The translations under genes were made by a program, and so were the position numbers. The notes below the pieces were generated by a model. The model worked only from the letters and a program-made list of their open reading frames with translations, did not search any database and was not told the DNA's origin. A stretch of 64,000 nt of DNA. It comes from Echinometra lucunter. Its lineage: Eukaryota > Echinodermata > Echinoidea > Camarodonta > Echinometridae. The stretch is taken from NCBI GenBank assembly GCA_029962745.1, contig CM057151.1:34428818-34492817 (forward strand), read 5' to 3'. Of the stretch, positions 48,113 to 60,594 are shown one piece after another. Each line of letters begins with the position of its first letter. Position 1 is the first letter of the stretch.

Positions 48113-49399
48113 AGCTGTAACCGAGTTAGATTAGTTGTACATGTATATAAACACAGGTGTCTAGTGTGAGATTTGGAGATTGTGCAAAGAACCATACACA
48201 AATCAGGCAAGAATGTTGCCCCCAAACTTTTCAGCTTTTTCTTGTCATATTTCCAGTACGAGGCCATTCGAAGAGCAATCCTTTCTAGGGGACTTTTTAC
48301 TGTGATGTTCTTCCTAACTGACATGAAAAGAATGAGAAAGCTCACAATTTTTCTTTCTTCAGCTTTCCCAAAACTCAAGCTTCTCTTTAAAAGCTGGGTG
48401 TGGTTGTCTCTCAACCAGGAGGTATTTATATTACCGAGTCTCTGTGCATCTGCGATACAAAACCATTTAGATACACTTTGGCTTATCTTGCTCAGTATAA
48501 TAAACTTCTCGATATGAGTGGTATTGAATTGTGGAGGGTGTGAATATTGAATGTTGCATCCAAAACTATGTGGAAGAAGCATCATGCAAAAGAAATAAAC
48601 TCATGGTTACTCCATATGTGTTCAGATTATAGTTGAAACTTTGCAGTTGTTGCATGCAGAGGCATGCAAAAGAATAAATGATAAAAAATATTGAAGAGTT
48701 GATCTAAATGTTTGAAAACAAGAAGTCTTTCTCTCAGTACATTAATGAATGTAAACTGTTCTTATATGTATAATTTCTGTATTTTCATGATTGAAAATTA
48801 CAAAGCATGAAAAGATTGTAGCTTTGTTTGGTCCCCTGAATTTTATACATGTACATAGACCCACAGAACGTGATGCCAGAGGCATTTTGATGTAGGGTTG
48901 TCAGGTCCGTCCGTCCGTCCCGCTTTCTCTTTAACACTATATCTCAAGAATTGCTTGAGGTATGAACTTCAAACTGGATGCTAGTATGTATTACCATAGG
49001 AAGACGAGATGCTGATATATGCAGGTCAAAGGGCACAAAGGTTGATTTATGAAAATTCAGGTGTTAGCCTTGTTAACACAGTATCCCCAAAACCATTCAG
49101 TAACTTGTTCACCATAGGAAGATGATCTGATATGAATGGGGGTATGGAGGTCAGATAGAGGTCAGTTTTTGAAATTTTAGGTTTTGGCCTTAAGGCAGTA
49201 TCCTACAAACCATTTGAAGTATGAATTCAAACTTGGTATTAGTAATTATCACCACAAGATGATCTGATTAGATTTTGAGGTAACAAATGTAAGTCAAAGG
49301 TCATAGAGGTATTTGTCTAAAATTTCAGGTTATATTTCAGCCAATTCCTGCCAATTTTCTATGTTATGAACTCTTCACCGTGGATATCAATGCCTTTTC

Positions 49400-50297
49400 T
49401 ACAAAAGCCAATTGCTGCCACTGTAAAAAAAAAAGTAACTGTTTTTTTGGGGAAAAAAATCCTTAACTGTTATTAGGAAAAAAATACAACTGTTTTAAGG
49501 GGAAAAAACTGTTTCTAGGGGGGGAAAAAAACTGGGGAAAAAAACTTCACTGTTTTTCAGGAATAAAAAAATAAAAATGATGCGGCATTTGCTCCTGCGA
49601 TAATTGCTCCTGTCTGAAAAAAAACTGAATATCTCTGAAGACATGGGGTTAGGGTTAGTGTTTTGATAGGGGTTGTGGTTCAAAATGATGTGAGGATAAG
49701 GTTGGGGTTAGGTTTTATGTTTTACTTAACGTGCATATTTTCCATGGGAGCAATTTTCATCGGAGCAAATGTCATGAGACCGAGAAAATTGCAGTCTGGA
49801 ATGAGAATATTGCTTTAATAATTGATATGGTAATAATAAATAACAATAATGATGACTTCTTTGATAAAAATGTATTTAATGCATATTTTATTTATATTTT
49901 AATGCTTTATTTTTACATCTTTTTCCCTGAAATCATATATTTTGCGACGCTTTTCAAATTGGCTGTCCGGCTGGAATCCGGCCAAGTTGCATCCAGTGGC
50001 CATGCTTGTAACGATGAAACTGCATATTGAAGTTAGTGCAGTGCCAGTGCGCGCATGATGCCAGGATAATTTTTTTTTTCCTGAAAAAGTGTTACTATAA
50101 ATAGAAGTTTTTTTTTCATTCTGAAAAACAATGTGTTACTATAAATGGAATACCGGTAGCTTTTTTTTCCCTAAAAACAGGGTTTTTCTTTTCTTTTCCT
50201 TAAAAACAGGGGGGGTTTCCCCTAAAAATAGGGATATTTTTTCTCAATAAAAAGTTGGGTTTTTTTCCTTTTACAGTGGCAGCAATGGGCTTTTGTA
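49400..50297. mobile_element. 0.9-kb TACAAAAGCC TIR element (copy 2)
   Basis: Counterpart of 33653-34560, with the same terminal inverted repeats. Confidence 0.75.
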
Positions 50298-51783
50298 CTT
50301 TTCAAATGAATCATCATAAAACTGTGCTTTGTGCTGTTGTATTTCTTGCATTTGTATTTTATTCACCTTTATTGATGGACTTTACTTGTCTTCGTCAAAT
50401 GTTGATTACATTTTGTTGTATGTGGACATGTACAAGACCAGTTGTGCTTTATCAGTTGTACTATATTTACCATTAATCAATTGTACCATATGTACCATTT
50501 ACATGTAGCCTACCTGCCATTGTAATACTTGAGTTGGCTGAGTATTATATTTCAGCTGAAAACTAAGTAAAATGCTTAAAATTCTGATTTAGATATTATT
50601 TGATATACCAGTCCACTGAGCCCAGGTATTTTGGGTCCAGGATTGATTTTAACAATTCAGTTGATTTGATGAAATAACAATGAAGCGATTGTCGCCATGG
50701 ATATGTCGTATGATCATTTATTGATTTGTAGGTTCAGTATGTGGAGTCAGAAAAAATAAAACAAACAAGAAGGACATGTAGAAGTCAGTTTTGAAAAATG
50801 TTATTTTATGTAAATATGTTTCGCATCTCACACTGTTATATTGTTCTTTTTAATGAAATAAAATCAGGTACATTGATTGTACAAAACCTGACAATAATGC
50901 TTGCCACTGCTTTACATTATGGTAAGACATAATAGAAGGCTTTATATATTTTCTAGATTAGATACAATCATTATATGTAACAACATGTACAGATCCATCA
51001 CCTTCACACATAAATTGGCATTTTACCTATCTAGAATAAATTTACAGTGATTCAGTGCACTAATGATAGCATATTGGTAACAATGAAAAAAAAAAGTACA
51101 ATGGGCCACCTATCTGGCAAAACTATTTTGGAGTGCAAGAGACATACAACCATGACTTTGTATTCCTGAATATTACAGAATTCCAACCTATCACATAAGC
51201 ATTATAAACTCAAGTGGGTCGAGCCTATGGGTCAAGCCTAGCTCAGGACATTGGTATCGAGTCGAAATGTGAACCTTGTACCACTTCCCCATTGTCCAGT
51301 GACCTACCCACTCTATCTGCACACACATGTACCGGTAATCATACACACATTTCTATGTGTAATTTCTAATGTGAGGAAAAAAACCTCGGCAGAGACAGAC
51401 GAGAATACACCAGACAGCGGCCTGTAATTTCTCATTTCCAAATGCTTTTAACCACAAAGGACCTATACCCATCAGTGTGCATGTTATGTTTGTGTGGCGC
51501 GTGCGCGCGTGTGTGAGTTTGGGGGTGGGTGCATGTGTGCGTATTTTGTGTTTTAACCCTTGTATATACGTTTTTTATTCATTGTACCATACAGTTAGTT
51601 TATGTGTTATTGTGTATTATATAGGGCCCTGCTCACAAGCTTAGGTTTTAAAGGGGTCCTTAAACCATTCATTTTATGATGTAATCAAGTTATCAGCTAT
51701 TACAAGTTATGTGTTATTACCAGTTTCTTTTTATGTAAATGATTATATCATGTTATGTTGGTTTTAAATAAATATTCACTAAA

Positions 51784-52436
51784 ATATTCATAGCAGTTTC
51801 CGACACATTCAGAAAATGTCTTCCACATCTTTATCTCAAGACTAACATGTGTGCCAAATTTCATGAGCATTGCTTGAAAAATGAGGAAGTAGTTAGGTCC
51901 ATAAGATTTCCCTGTGATTTATTGCAATAATGTGCCCTTACCATGGCAACGTAGTTTACTACACATTTGAAATACATGTCTTGCACATCTTCATTCAAAG
52001 ACCAATATGTCTGCCAAATTTCATGAGCATTGCTTGAAAAATAAGTGGTTTAATCCGCAAAATTTTCCCCAATTTATTGCAATAATATGCTGTTACCATG
52101 GCAACATATTTTCCAACTTATCAAAAAACATGTCTTGCACATCTTTATCCCAAGACCAATGTGTGTGTCAAATTTCACGAGCATTGCTTGAAAAATGAGA
52201 AATTTTTCCTGATTTTTTGCAATAATATGCCGTTACCATGGCAACACAGTTTTCGACATTCAAAAAGTGTGTCTTGCACATCTCATCCCAAGACCACGTG
52301 TGTGCCGAATTTCATGAGCTTTGTTCGAAACTGAAGAGAAGTAATTGATCCGCAAGATTGCATGGACAACCGCCCGACCGTACACAGATCCTATATGTAC
52401 ACCCTTCAAACTTTGTTGGCAGGGGGTATAATTAAA
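51784..52436. repeat. X-box-carrying tandem array (copy 2)
   Basis: Counterpart of 36055-36690. The right end has several extra one-base indels compared with copy 1. Confidence 0.75.
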
Positions 52437-53071
52437 AGTTGAAGGTTTAGAAAACCATTGTGCTTTTTTTTTTAAGCAACACAAAGTATATACATACCAG
52501 TATCTCTAAATTGTGCATTAAATGGCAGGCCATCCAAGATGGTATTAATGATGGTTCTCTGATTTCCTACTTTAAAAAGCCCACCAAAAAAACTCCATAT
52601 ACAACTTAAATTGATGTCTGTTCTAACCATGAAAATGGAAAACTTGGTAATTGAAATGTACTGTACCTTGCAAGAAACCGATTTTCCCCGATTTAATCAG
52701 TGGTTTTTTTTTTGTTTGTTTTGTTTTTTCATTCACACACTTTGAATGGATTTCATCCAAAGGTTTAACAGCCGTTTTATCTGTTATTATCTCAAATTAG
52801 AGAATTTTCATGTCAACAATGTAAATTTTCCATCAATCAAAATATAACTTTCCATCATGGTTGCAAACAGGGATGCAATTAAAAGTAAAACAAGATTTTC
52901 TCTTTAGAAATATAGAATACTTAATGATGACTGGAAAAGAAAGAAAGATTGGCATGTCTTTCTGTTGATGCCCACAGTGAATGAGTGATTATTCAGGCAC
53001 CATCATTAATTAGAACCTGTACAGTTATAGAACCTGTTCAGAAAGTTTACAAGCAGCATCACAGCATAACC

Positions 53072-53216
53072 CTTGTAAAAAAAATATCATGGGTACCATG
53101 GTAATTTGACGAAATACATCAATACCATGAAAGTACCATGCAAGTACCATCAAATTACCATGATTTGATGGTACTTGCATGGTACTTTCATGGTATTGAA
53201 GGCACCTTTTTACAAG
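53072..53216. mobile_element. Hairpin MITE (copy 2)
   Basis: Counterpart of 37337-37482, one base shorter. Confidence 0.85.
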
Positions 53217-54359
53217 AGAATGCTTGGTTCTCACCAAGATGACTTGTATACTGTTACTGACAAGACTAGCACATGAATATTTTTTTCTCTAAATAAAGTA
53301 AAACTATCATGATGCATATAGAGTACTGGAAAAAATATAAAAGCTTATGGATCACTTAACTCGGTATGGATTCATTATTTTGTGCAAGTACTAGAGACAT
53401 TCACAAACCCCCCCCCCCCCCCCCCCTTTTTTTTTCTGAATGTGATACTTGATATCCTTGATATATACATGTATTTGTTACAAGGTAAGTGGAGACTACA
53501 TCAAACATCAAAAAATATTTTCTTCTTCACAAACAGTAACGGCAGTTCCTATGCCATTCATAAGCAATCCTCAATCTAGCAATGTATCCAAATTTGTGCA
53601 ACCTTTAAGAATCAGCTAAACTTAAAACTTTACAGAAATGCTTGTTCTTCTTTTATATTCACTGTCGCTCAAATGTCAAATACAGCATCAATCTTGCATT
53701 TCTTAGAATTAAGTGTTCACATCCCATACAGCTATTTGTGCATTTTACATGAATCAGCATCTCATGAAGTACACTATTGTATTGCACACTGCATTAATGT
53801 ACTGCATTTTCATATGCAAAAATAATATTTCAGATATTGATCTTTTTTAGTTAGATAAGCTAAGTGTACATGTAGATATATATTATTTTGCATAATAATT
53901 CATTTCATACATATTCATTCCACATTTTAGTATAATATATCCCAAAAATATATACATATGCTACACATAAAAATCCATGTTCACAATGCGCTGCAAATGC
54001 ACTCCCTACACATTACATCACAATACAGAAATTACTGTTATAATGACTTGACGAAAATGAGTACGATCACTCATGAAAAACAGGAACACATGAACTACAA
54101 ATATACTACACAAAAATTACCACGAAAGAAATAAATGAAGCTCAGATTTGCACATCCATGGAGATTGACATTTTTGAAGAAATGACAATAAATCACCACA
54201 GCACTATCATGTCGTGCATCAAATGTGTATTCAATATCTTCCCGCTGTGCATTTATTGAATCCCAGTCAGCACATAAGCAATGATGATAAGTTGGAAAGG
54301 ATTAACGCATGGTCATGTGGTATTCTGCCCTTTTCTCCACAAAATCCAAAAAGCATAAG

Positions 54360-55050
54360 CCCTTCTTCTAAAAGTGGAGAAAGAAGCAGCCAAAGTGGTC
54401 TACATCTCAACCCAAAGAAGACAAAGTACCTGTCATTCAATTAGAAAGAGAGCACTTACCCAGGCACATAAGTGGGAAAGAAATAGAAAAGTTGAGCAAT
54501 TTCAAATACCTTGTAGCCACCTAACAGCTCAGAAAAGGGCATTTTAAATTTTAATCAAAAAAGCACAGGCATGGAAAGTGCTGGACAAGATGAAGAAGGT
54601 TTGGAAGTCTAATATTAACAAGGAGGAAAATAAATTTCTTTCAAATACTGTTGAATAAGAGCTGCTCTACAGGTGTGAGTCATGGACAATATTAACATAT
54701 GGCTAGCAACTGGATGCTGCTACACTGACTCCTAAGAGCAGCCTTAAATGTCAAGGTAGATTGCAGAACACCACACAGTAATGTAGATCTTTATCAACTC
54801 TGTCAAATATCTCGCACGATAGACCGAGAAGAAAAGACTGAAACTAGCTGGCCACTGCTTCAGGAGAAAAGATGAACTCCCATTTCTATTATGACATCTT
54901 CACATAGATAGAGAGGCAGAAGAAGACCAGAAACTTTCATAGATGTGCTAAAGAGAGGACCCGGGCCCCTAAAGCTCTGCCTTTGTCCAGATCCATTAGA
55001 AGGCTGACCTAAGCACCCATCAATATTCATGATCAAAAATGAATAATTCA
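54360..55050 (+). pseudogene. LINE reverse transcriptase fragment (copy 2)
   Basis: Counterpart of 38640-39330. One frame still reads SGLHLNPKKTKYLSFN before a stop. Frameshift positions differ from copy 1, so some breaks are sequencing errors, but the TAG after LSFN/MSFN is in both. Confidence 0.75.
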
Positions 55051-55091
55051 TTTTGTAAGATGCTTCTGACTAGTAGCAATTATTTGTACAC

Positions 55092-55355
55092 GTTGAAACA
55101 TTAAACGCATCAGATACCTCATGCGCAGTTAATGCAAAATAAATGCACAACCAAATGCGCATTAAATCAAGTGTCACAATAAAATGATACGTGCAATAGA
55201 TATGAATAATGGCAACATTGTTATCGATATCATGGCAATAACGGGTGCTTATCAGACCCTTCAAATGATCCGAAGAGGCGGGGGCCTAATGCCATTCGCG
55301 GTAATGAATCCTTGCGTGCCGCTTTTCATCTAGTAAATTTATGATATGTCTATGG
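55092..55355. repeat. Dispersed 270-bp repeat (copy 2)
   Basis: Counterpart of 39375-39645, related to the inverted copy at 58950-59205. Confidence 0.65.
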
Positions 55356-56684
55356 AGAGGACACAAGACTGCAATCAATGACTTAGGGAAAACAATGCTT
55401 GAGCGGAGGTCCTGGGCTTTTCATATCAAGGAACCACAAGGACTCGGCTAAAGTGAGTACACTTTTGAACTTGTTTAATATGCAATACCAAATATATTTT
55501 TACCTATTCTAACATTCCTACTCATACTTGTGCATTACAAGTAATGCTCAAAATTGGACTACTCCTAAAAGCACAGACATAATCACACACGTATAACTGC
55601 AGTCAATATCACACACGTATAACTGCAGTCAATTTCCTACACATCACAGACTCCCTTTTACATTCAACAAGTGAAAAGAATGTTAAAAACATATTTCTAC
55701 ACTTGCTCACTTAACATTGCTTTTTTCTTTTAGATTCCCAACTCCTCCTGGAGGGAAGCTTGCAAAAAGTTATTTCATTTATCTTTTCTTGTGTTAAAAA
55801 CGCAAATGACATCCTCCTTTGCAATTTAAAGAACAGTAAAAAATCTCCCTTCATTATTTCAGAAGTGAGATAAGACACATAATAATCGCTCATACTCTGA
55901 GCATATGAACACAGCTCACTGATTGTATTGATAGTCAAGCTTGTAACTAAAAACTCATCTCATGATAACTACAAATAACAATAAGAACATGTAAACACGG
56001 TCCAGAAAATTATACAGAAGCTAAGACAGAGAAACTGGAATTTTACCCTGATTAAAATGCATGAATTATTCCTTGAAATACAAATGGAACACTACATGTA
56101 TAACTTTCGGTGGAATACAATATGCACTACAAGAAAACTACAGAAATCAGTTGAACACTGCATGTGATTTCTAACAGCAACAGACATAATTAAAAGCACT
56201 AATTTATTGACGTTTTAGATAAAGAAATAGGGGTATTATATAGTTGCAAGCCAGAGGCCTCTCTTTTCCCTACCCTTTTTTTTTCTTCTTCTCCTTCTCT
56301 TTCTTCTTTTTTCTCCTCTTTCTTTTTTTTATCACTTGAAAAATTATGGGGGCATTCAGAACATTGGTATCAGAGGAAAAAAAAAAAAAAAACAAGGAAA
56401 GAAGTTAAACAGATTACTGCATATAGGCCTACATGTACCATTTCAAATTCATCACATCATTTAAGAAAATGCCATGATTTTCACATGTTACTCTAGGAAC
56501 AGCATGATATCCTGGACTTATTCTCAGGTTGTATGAGTATCCTACCGTCACTGTCTAGTCGCGTATCTGGATAAGAGTATTCTCTCGCCATCGATGTCTG
56601 CGCAAGAATTTCCCTCCACAAGGAAGCTAAAATGTGGTAAAATGTGGTGAAACAATTCTTACATTTGTGGAATTGTAATTAATT

Positions 56685-57285
56685 GATTATTCGGATCGGT
56701 TAGCTTTATGTAGATTTAGATGTGGAAACCATAGACTACCTGTAAGTGAGGGACGATATCTTCCTGATCAAGAAGTAAAATTGTGCACCTTGTGTAAAAT
56801 GAATGATCCAGGTGACGAGTTTCATTTTCTTTTTAAATGTCCGTTTTTTGAAACAGATCGGAAAGCTCTGATTAATTCCTTTTATGCTCGTCGACCGAAT
56901 GTTTTGAAAATGAAGCAGCTTTTTAATTCTAGAAACAAAAATGTATTAAAAGAAATTATCACGATTCTGTCAAGTCATAATGTCCAGATTTTGATGTCTT
57001 CACAACTATTTCCTTTACATTGTATACATATTTGAAAGATACTACTGCCACTGTTTGCCATTAAGTACCTATTTAACTATTATTTAGTAATAGTATTTGA
57101 TCATTAGTTAGTTAATTGAAGTTGTTTGCCTTATGAAGTTCATGATTTGTAAATAGTATATATATGCTTTCTGTGTTATCTTTATATCTTACTTGTTTGT
57201 TATTCTTCCATGCCCCCTGGCGGGGCCGTTCAAGAATAAAATTCATTGTCATTGTCATTGTCATTGTCATTGTAATTGTAATGAA
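56685..57285 (+). pseudogene. LINE C-terminal zinc-knuckle fragment, 3' UTR and (CATTGT)n tail (copy 2)
   Basis: Frames give RLALCRFRCGNHRLPVSEGRYL-like sequence (in two pieces) followed by MCTLCKMNDPGDEFHFLFKC then PFFETDRKALINSF. The CxxC...DEFHFLFxCPFF pattern is the C-terminal zinc-binding motif of a metazoan LINE group. About 200 bp of 3' UTR then ends in AATAAAATTCATTGTCATTG and further CATTGT repeats at about 57243-57285. The preserved 84-codon frame is longer than in copy 1. It has no catalytic RT domain; a truncated retrotransposon. Confidence 0.8.
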
Positions 57286-57537
57286 TTTAGTGTGTATACA
57301 GAAGGGGTGGGGGATGGCTGGTATGATATACTTCAAAATTCAGTATTTTGGAATATGAAAAATATTCCATTAAAACATTCAAGATATTAATTAGCATTCA
57401 GGAAGCTCTCCATAGTAAAATGAAAATATGAAATGTGTAATATAGGCAGATATATTGGTCAGAAAATTAATATGACATTACTAATGATAAATTCATGTCT
57501 AACTCTAATGAAATATTCCCCTAGTTATAATCCTTAA

Positions 57538-58298
57538 CCCTAAAAAGACAGGGGGGGGGGAGGCCATCATGGCCCCCCTCAACAATTTTCGCCGCGAAAT
57601 TTGAACTGCCACATTTCAGGCCACGCCACTTCCTGACTTTTTCCTTTAAGTCTTGCGCATCTTTTGACTTCAAGTTTATGAAAATCGGTCATACCATTAC
57701 CGAGTCACGTGACTTTTTGTGACCTCAGTCAGCCCGAAAAATTTCTGAGTTTTGTGTACAAAACAAATGGGAAAATGCATTTCCTCATATTCTTCCATTA
57801 TCTTCTCTAATTTCTTCTTTGAGCTGTTATTATCATCTATTCTAACTGAATATCGGTCCAGATAACACCCTGAAACAGCAAACTTGAAAAAACAATAAAA
57901 AAGTTTAAGTTGAAAAACAAAGAAATACATAAGAAATTTGCAAAACAATAGAATACATAAGAATTGAAATCACTTTAATTTTTTCTTTCCTAATGTTTGT
58001 AATGTTTATAAAGAATTTCTTGCAAAGAAATTTCATCTCCAGAACCTTCATTACTTAATTATCACTCAAAATGATATTTACGCATATAACTAGCATAAAT
58101 TATAACGTAAGTTGAAAAAATAAAGATTAGCATAAAAATAACGATGGATTTGTGTTCTTTATGCGATTCTTAATGTCTGTGCAAAATTTTTTGCATCGAT
58201 CGGATCATATTGCGGCCAGATATTGAGGGGGGCCATCATGCCCCCCCCCCCCCCCCCCCAGTCCTCAATACCTTCAAAATAGCCCAGTCTTTTTAGGG
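57538..58298. mobile_element. piggyBac-like MITE with TTAA duplication (copy 2)
   Basis: TTAA (57534-57537) | CCCTAAAAAGAC ... GTCTTTTTAGGG | TTAA (58299-58302): a perfect 12-bp TIR in this copy. It sits in the 3' part of the Rab gene. Confidence 0.8.
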
Positions 58299-58587
58299 TT
58301 AAAGGCCTATTCCTTTGATAAATTTGAAAAAATTATTTAGGAGATAAGTTTCGTTTTAAGTGTTACACTAATGCTTAATAGATGAGTTGGAAAATACATA
58401 GTAAATGATCATTATACGTCTCAAAATCTGCATCTTGAAATAATCAAAGTTTATCTCTCAAAGATAATGTCATATGCAATGAAATTAATCAAAATTATGT
58501 GTATATTAGGAATGGTTAAGGTTTGCATAGCACTGCATCTGCTTATGTTTATCCATGGGGTTTTTTTTTCATCTTTTTGAAACTTAC

Positions 58588-58709
58588 TTCATGGACTGTT
58601 CAATGTTAGTGTTATCCTTTACAGAGATCTTGTTCCATCCGATGAAGTTATTGTTGTTACATAATTCTTTAATCTCCTCTTCTTTGACATTGGGTGATGG
58701 TAGATCTAT
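58588..58709 (-). CDS. RAB29: Rab29-like small GTPase, exon with G4 and G5 motifs
   Basis: Acceptor CTTTTCCATTCCAG|ATA, donor ATGAA|GTAAGT. The exon begins IDLPSPNVKEEEIKELCNNN and ends NIEQSM plus two bases. Joined to the preceding exon, whose last codons are ANK, it makes NKID, the G4 guanine-specificity motif NKxD. ISVKDN is the G5 region (S-x-K). The spacing and the SVK(D/E)N-NI pattern are those of the RAB32/38/29 subfamily. The human RAB29 protein continues with a helix and C-terminal cysteines for prenylation. That last exon was not located; sequence downstream on this strand is mobile DNA. Confidence 0.8.
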
Positions 58710-58949
58710 CTGGAATGGAAAAGATAAGCAATGGAATATAATGAGTAGAAGAATATGATAATTCAAACAAGAGCAAATTTAACAATTAAAATTTCTCCAA
58801 CATAAATAGAGAAAATACAGAAGTCAGACAATTCACCGATATTATGATTACCTGGTAGCTAGTGAAAGAGATTTACCTTTTTTTTTTCTTTGCAGAATTT
58901 GGCATTTCAATCTAAACCATTAGCAAATACTTACATACTAAGAGTCAGA

Positions 58950-59205
58950 ACCATAGACATATAATAAGTTTACTAGACGAAAAGTAGCACGTGCAAATAT
59001 CATTACACGAATGGCATTAGGCCCCGCCTCTTTTTGATCATTTGAAGGGGCTTAAAAGCACCCATTATCGGCATGATATCGATAACACTGTTGCATTATT
59101 CATATATTACACGTATCAGTTTTATTGTGACACTTTGATTTAATGTGTATTTGTTGAGCATTTATTGTGCATTAAATGCACATGTGGCACGCTGATGAGT
59201 GTAAT
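58950..59205. repeat. Dispersed repeat, third copy, opposite orientation, in Rab intron
   Basis: GCATTAGGCCCCGCCTCTTT, ATGATATCGATAACA and ATTGTGACACTTTGATTTAA are the reverse complement of motifs at 39375-39645. Divergence is clearly higher than between the two assembly copies, so this is a genuine separate insertion. Confidence 0.7.
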
Positions 59206-59415
59206 GTTTGGTCAGAACACACAGAACTTTTACCCACAAAACTTTAAAGGGTTTCCTGAAGTTCTCTTTTTTCATATTCATGTAACATAAAAAGGATGCC
59301 TGTATAATGTAGACAAATATATCGGACCATTGTAACATGATTTTCATGGCAACAAGAAATATATGAAATGAAAAGGACACAAACAAAGCAGGGTTCACGG
59401 TTGGCATGAGCTCAC

Positions 59416-59597
59416 CTTATTGGCTAGTAGAAGGCAGGGTACAGGACTTCCATTTGATAACGTCACTTTCTTTTCTACATCATTCTTCCAATTCATGACA
59501 CTGTTGAATGTCTTGCGTTGCGTGACATCAAACATAATGACACATGCCGAGGCATCTTTGTAATAGACTCTGGTTAGTGAGCTCACCCTCTCCTGAC
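59416..59597 (-). CDS. RAB29: Rab29-like small GTPase, switch II exon
   Basis: Acceptor TTTTGTGTATAG|GTCAG, donor AATAAG|GTGAGC; 182 bp. It encodes QERVSSLTRVYYKDASACVI, then MFDVTQRKTF, then LSNGSPVPCLLLANK. GQE completes the G3 motif WDIAGQE with the previous exon. DASACVIMFDV and PVPCLLLANK are diagnostic of RAB29/RAB7L1 over RAB32, which has a different segment there. One oddity is V after GQER, where most Rabs have F in switch II. RAB29 family members act on Golgi and lysosomal membranes with LRRK2 in vertebrates; whether that applies here is inference. Confidence 0.85.
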
Positions 59598-59971
59598 CTA
59601 TACACAAAAGAATTAGATTGAAGGGGTTAAAGTGTGACACAGGACTGAGGACCTACAATGTACTTACTTTTCAGCCTCATTCAAATATCACATGGCAAAC
59701 CACCAAGGCAACAAACAACAACCATGCTGTAGCAAACAAAATGGCATGCCACATACCTGTGGTGTATTGATGTGTCTAAATACTTTTTGCCATTCAAACT
59801 CACATCTTTACCATTTTTATTTCCTAATTTCTTTCTTGGGGGGGGGGGGGAGTGCCTGTAAATGTGAAAGCACAAGCCAGAGCAATTTTGGGTTTATCTA
59901 ACCTGGCCAGACTTGCCAGCCCATGTGTATATTTAGGGTTTATCATGAAATATACCTCAGCAGTAATTACA

Positions 59972-60500
59972 CAGCAACAGCCTTTCAGAAATCTTCAAAC
60001 AATATTCATAGCACCTAGTCCAAATATTACCTGAGATCTGTCAATTACAGTAGTTATCAAACAGCAATGGGCTTCCAGAAATCTTCAAACAATATTCATA
60101 GCACCTAGTCCAAATATTACCCGAGGTATGTCAACTACAGTGTAGTTATCAAACAGCAATGGGCTTCCAGAAATTTTCAAACAATATTCATAACACCTAT
60201 TCCAAATATTACCTGAGATCTGTCCATTACAGCAGTTATTAAACAGAAATATCTTTCAGAAATCTTAAACCAATATTCATAGTACCTAGTCCAAATACTA
60301 CCAGGGGGGTGTTTCATAAAGCTGTTCGTAAGTTACGAACGACTTTACGAACGACTGGAACATGTTCTTGGGTTCTAATCAGATTCTCATTCATTTACAT
60401 GTAGCACAAGAAGGTATCACCAGTCATGCGTAAAGTCATTCATAACTTATGAACAGCTTTATGAAACACCCCCCTGATATCTGTCAATTTAAGTCACAAT
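59972..60500. repeat. Four-unit 90-bp intronic tandem repeat, last unit interrupted
   Basis: Units start CAGCAACAGCC / CAGCAATGGGC at 59972, 60062, 60154 and 60244, with CAGAAATCTTCAAACAATAT, CACCTAGTCCAAATATTACC and TGAGATCTGTCAATTACAG. Unit 4 is split by the MITE at 60304-60474 and resumes TGATATCTGTCAATT. Confidence 0.85.
60304..60474. mobile_element. 171-bp GTTTCAT-family MITE
   Basis: GGGGGGTGTTTCATAAAGCT followed by GTTCGTAAGTTACGAACGA is mirrored by CATAACTTATGAACAGC and TTTATGAAACACCCCCC. The neighbouring intact repeat units give the empty site ACC|TGA. Any target duplication is hidden by the C-run. Confidence 0.85.
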
Positions 60501-60594
60501 CTTGATATTGTATGAATTCCAATCATGATCTAGATCATTGACCTACATCCAAAAACGTGAATGATAGACACATGTATGAGTTTATGAGACTCAC

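Larger units (their letters stand above)
43553..58780. repeat. 15.23-kb duplicated block, copy 2 (right contig start)
   Basis: Collinear with 27786-43052. Its first bases TCCTATTGGCTTGTC match 27786 onward, just after the right end of transposon copy B. It continues without interruption into single-copy sequence at 58781. The net length difference from copy 1 is 39 bp, made up largely of homopolymer indels. The indel density rises at about 52280-55100. Confidence 0.95.

Noticed and set aside
48103..48585. 160-codon - strand frame
   Set aside because: It is open only in copy 2; copy 1 (32364-32906) is broken by single-base indels, and no motif is visible.
57690..57869. Last exon of the Rab gene
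   Set aside because: It has a good acceptor and an initial KVL, but lies inside a piggyBac-like MITE, stops after nine codons and lacks prenylation cysteines. Kept only as a finding.
27786..58780. Genuine tandem gene duplication
   Set aside because: Both ends coincide with a 500-N gap, and differences are mostly homopolymer indels; contig overlap is the simpler explanation.
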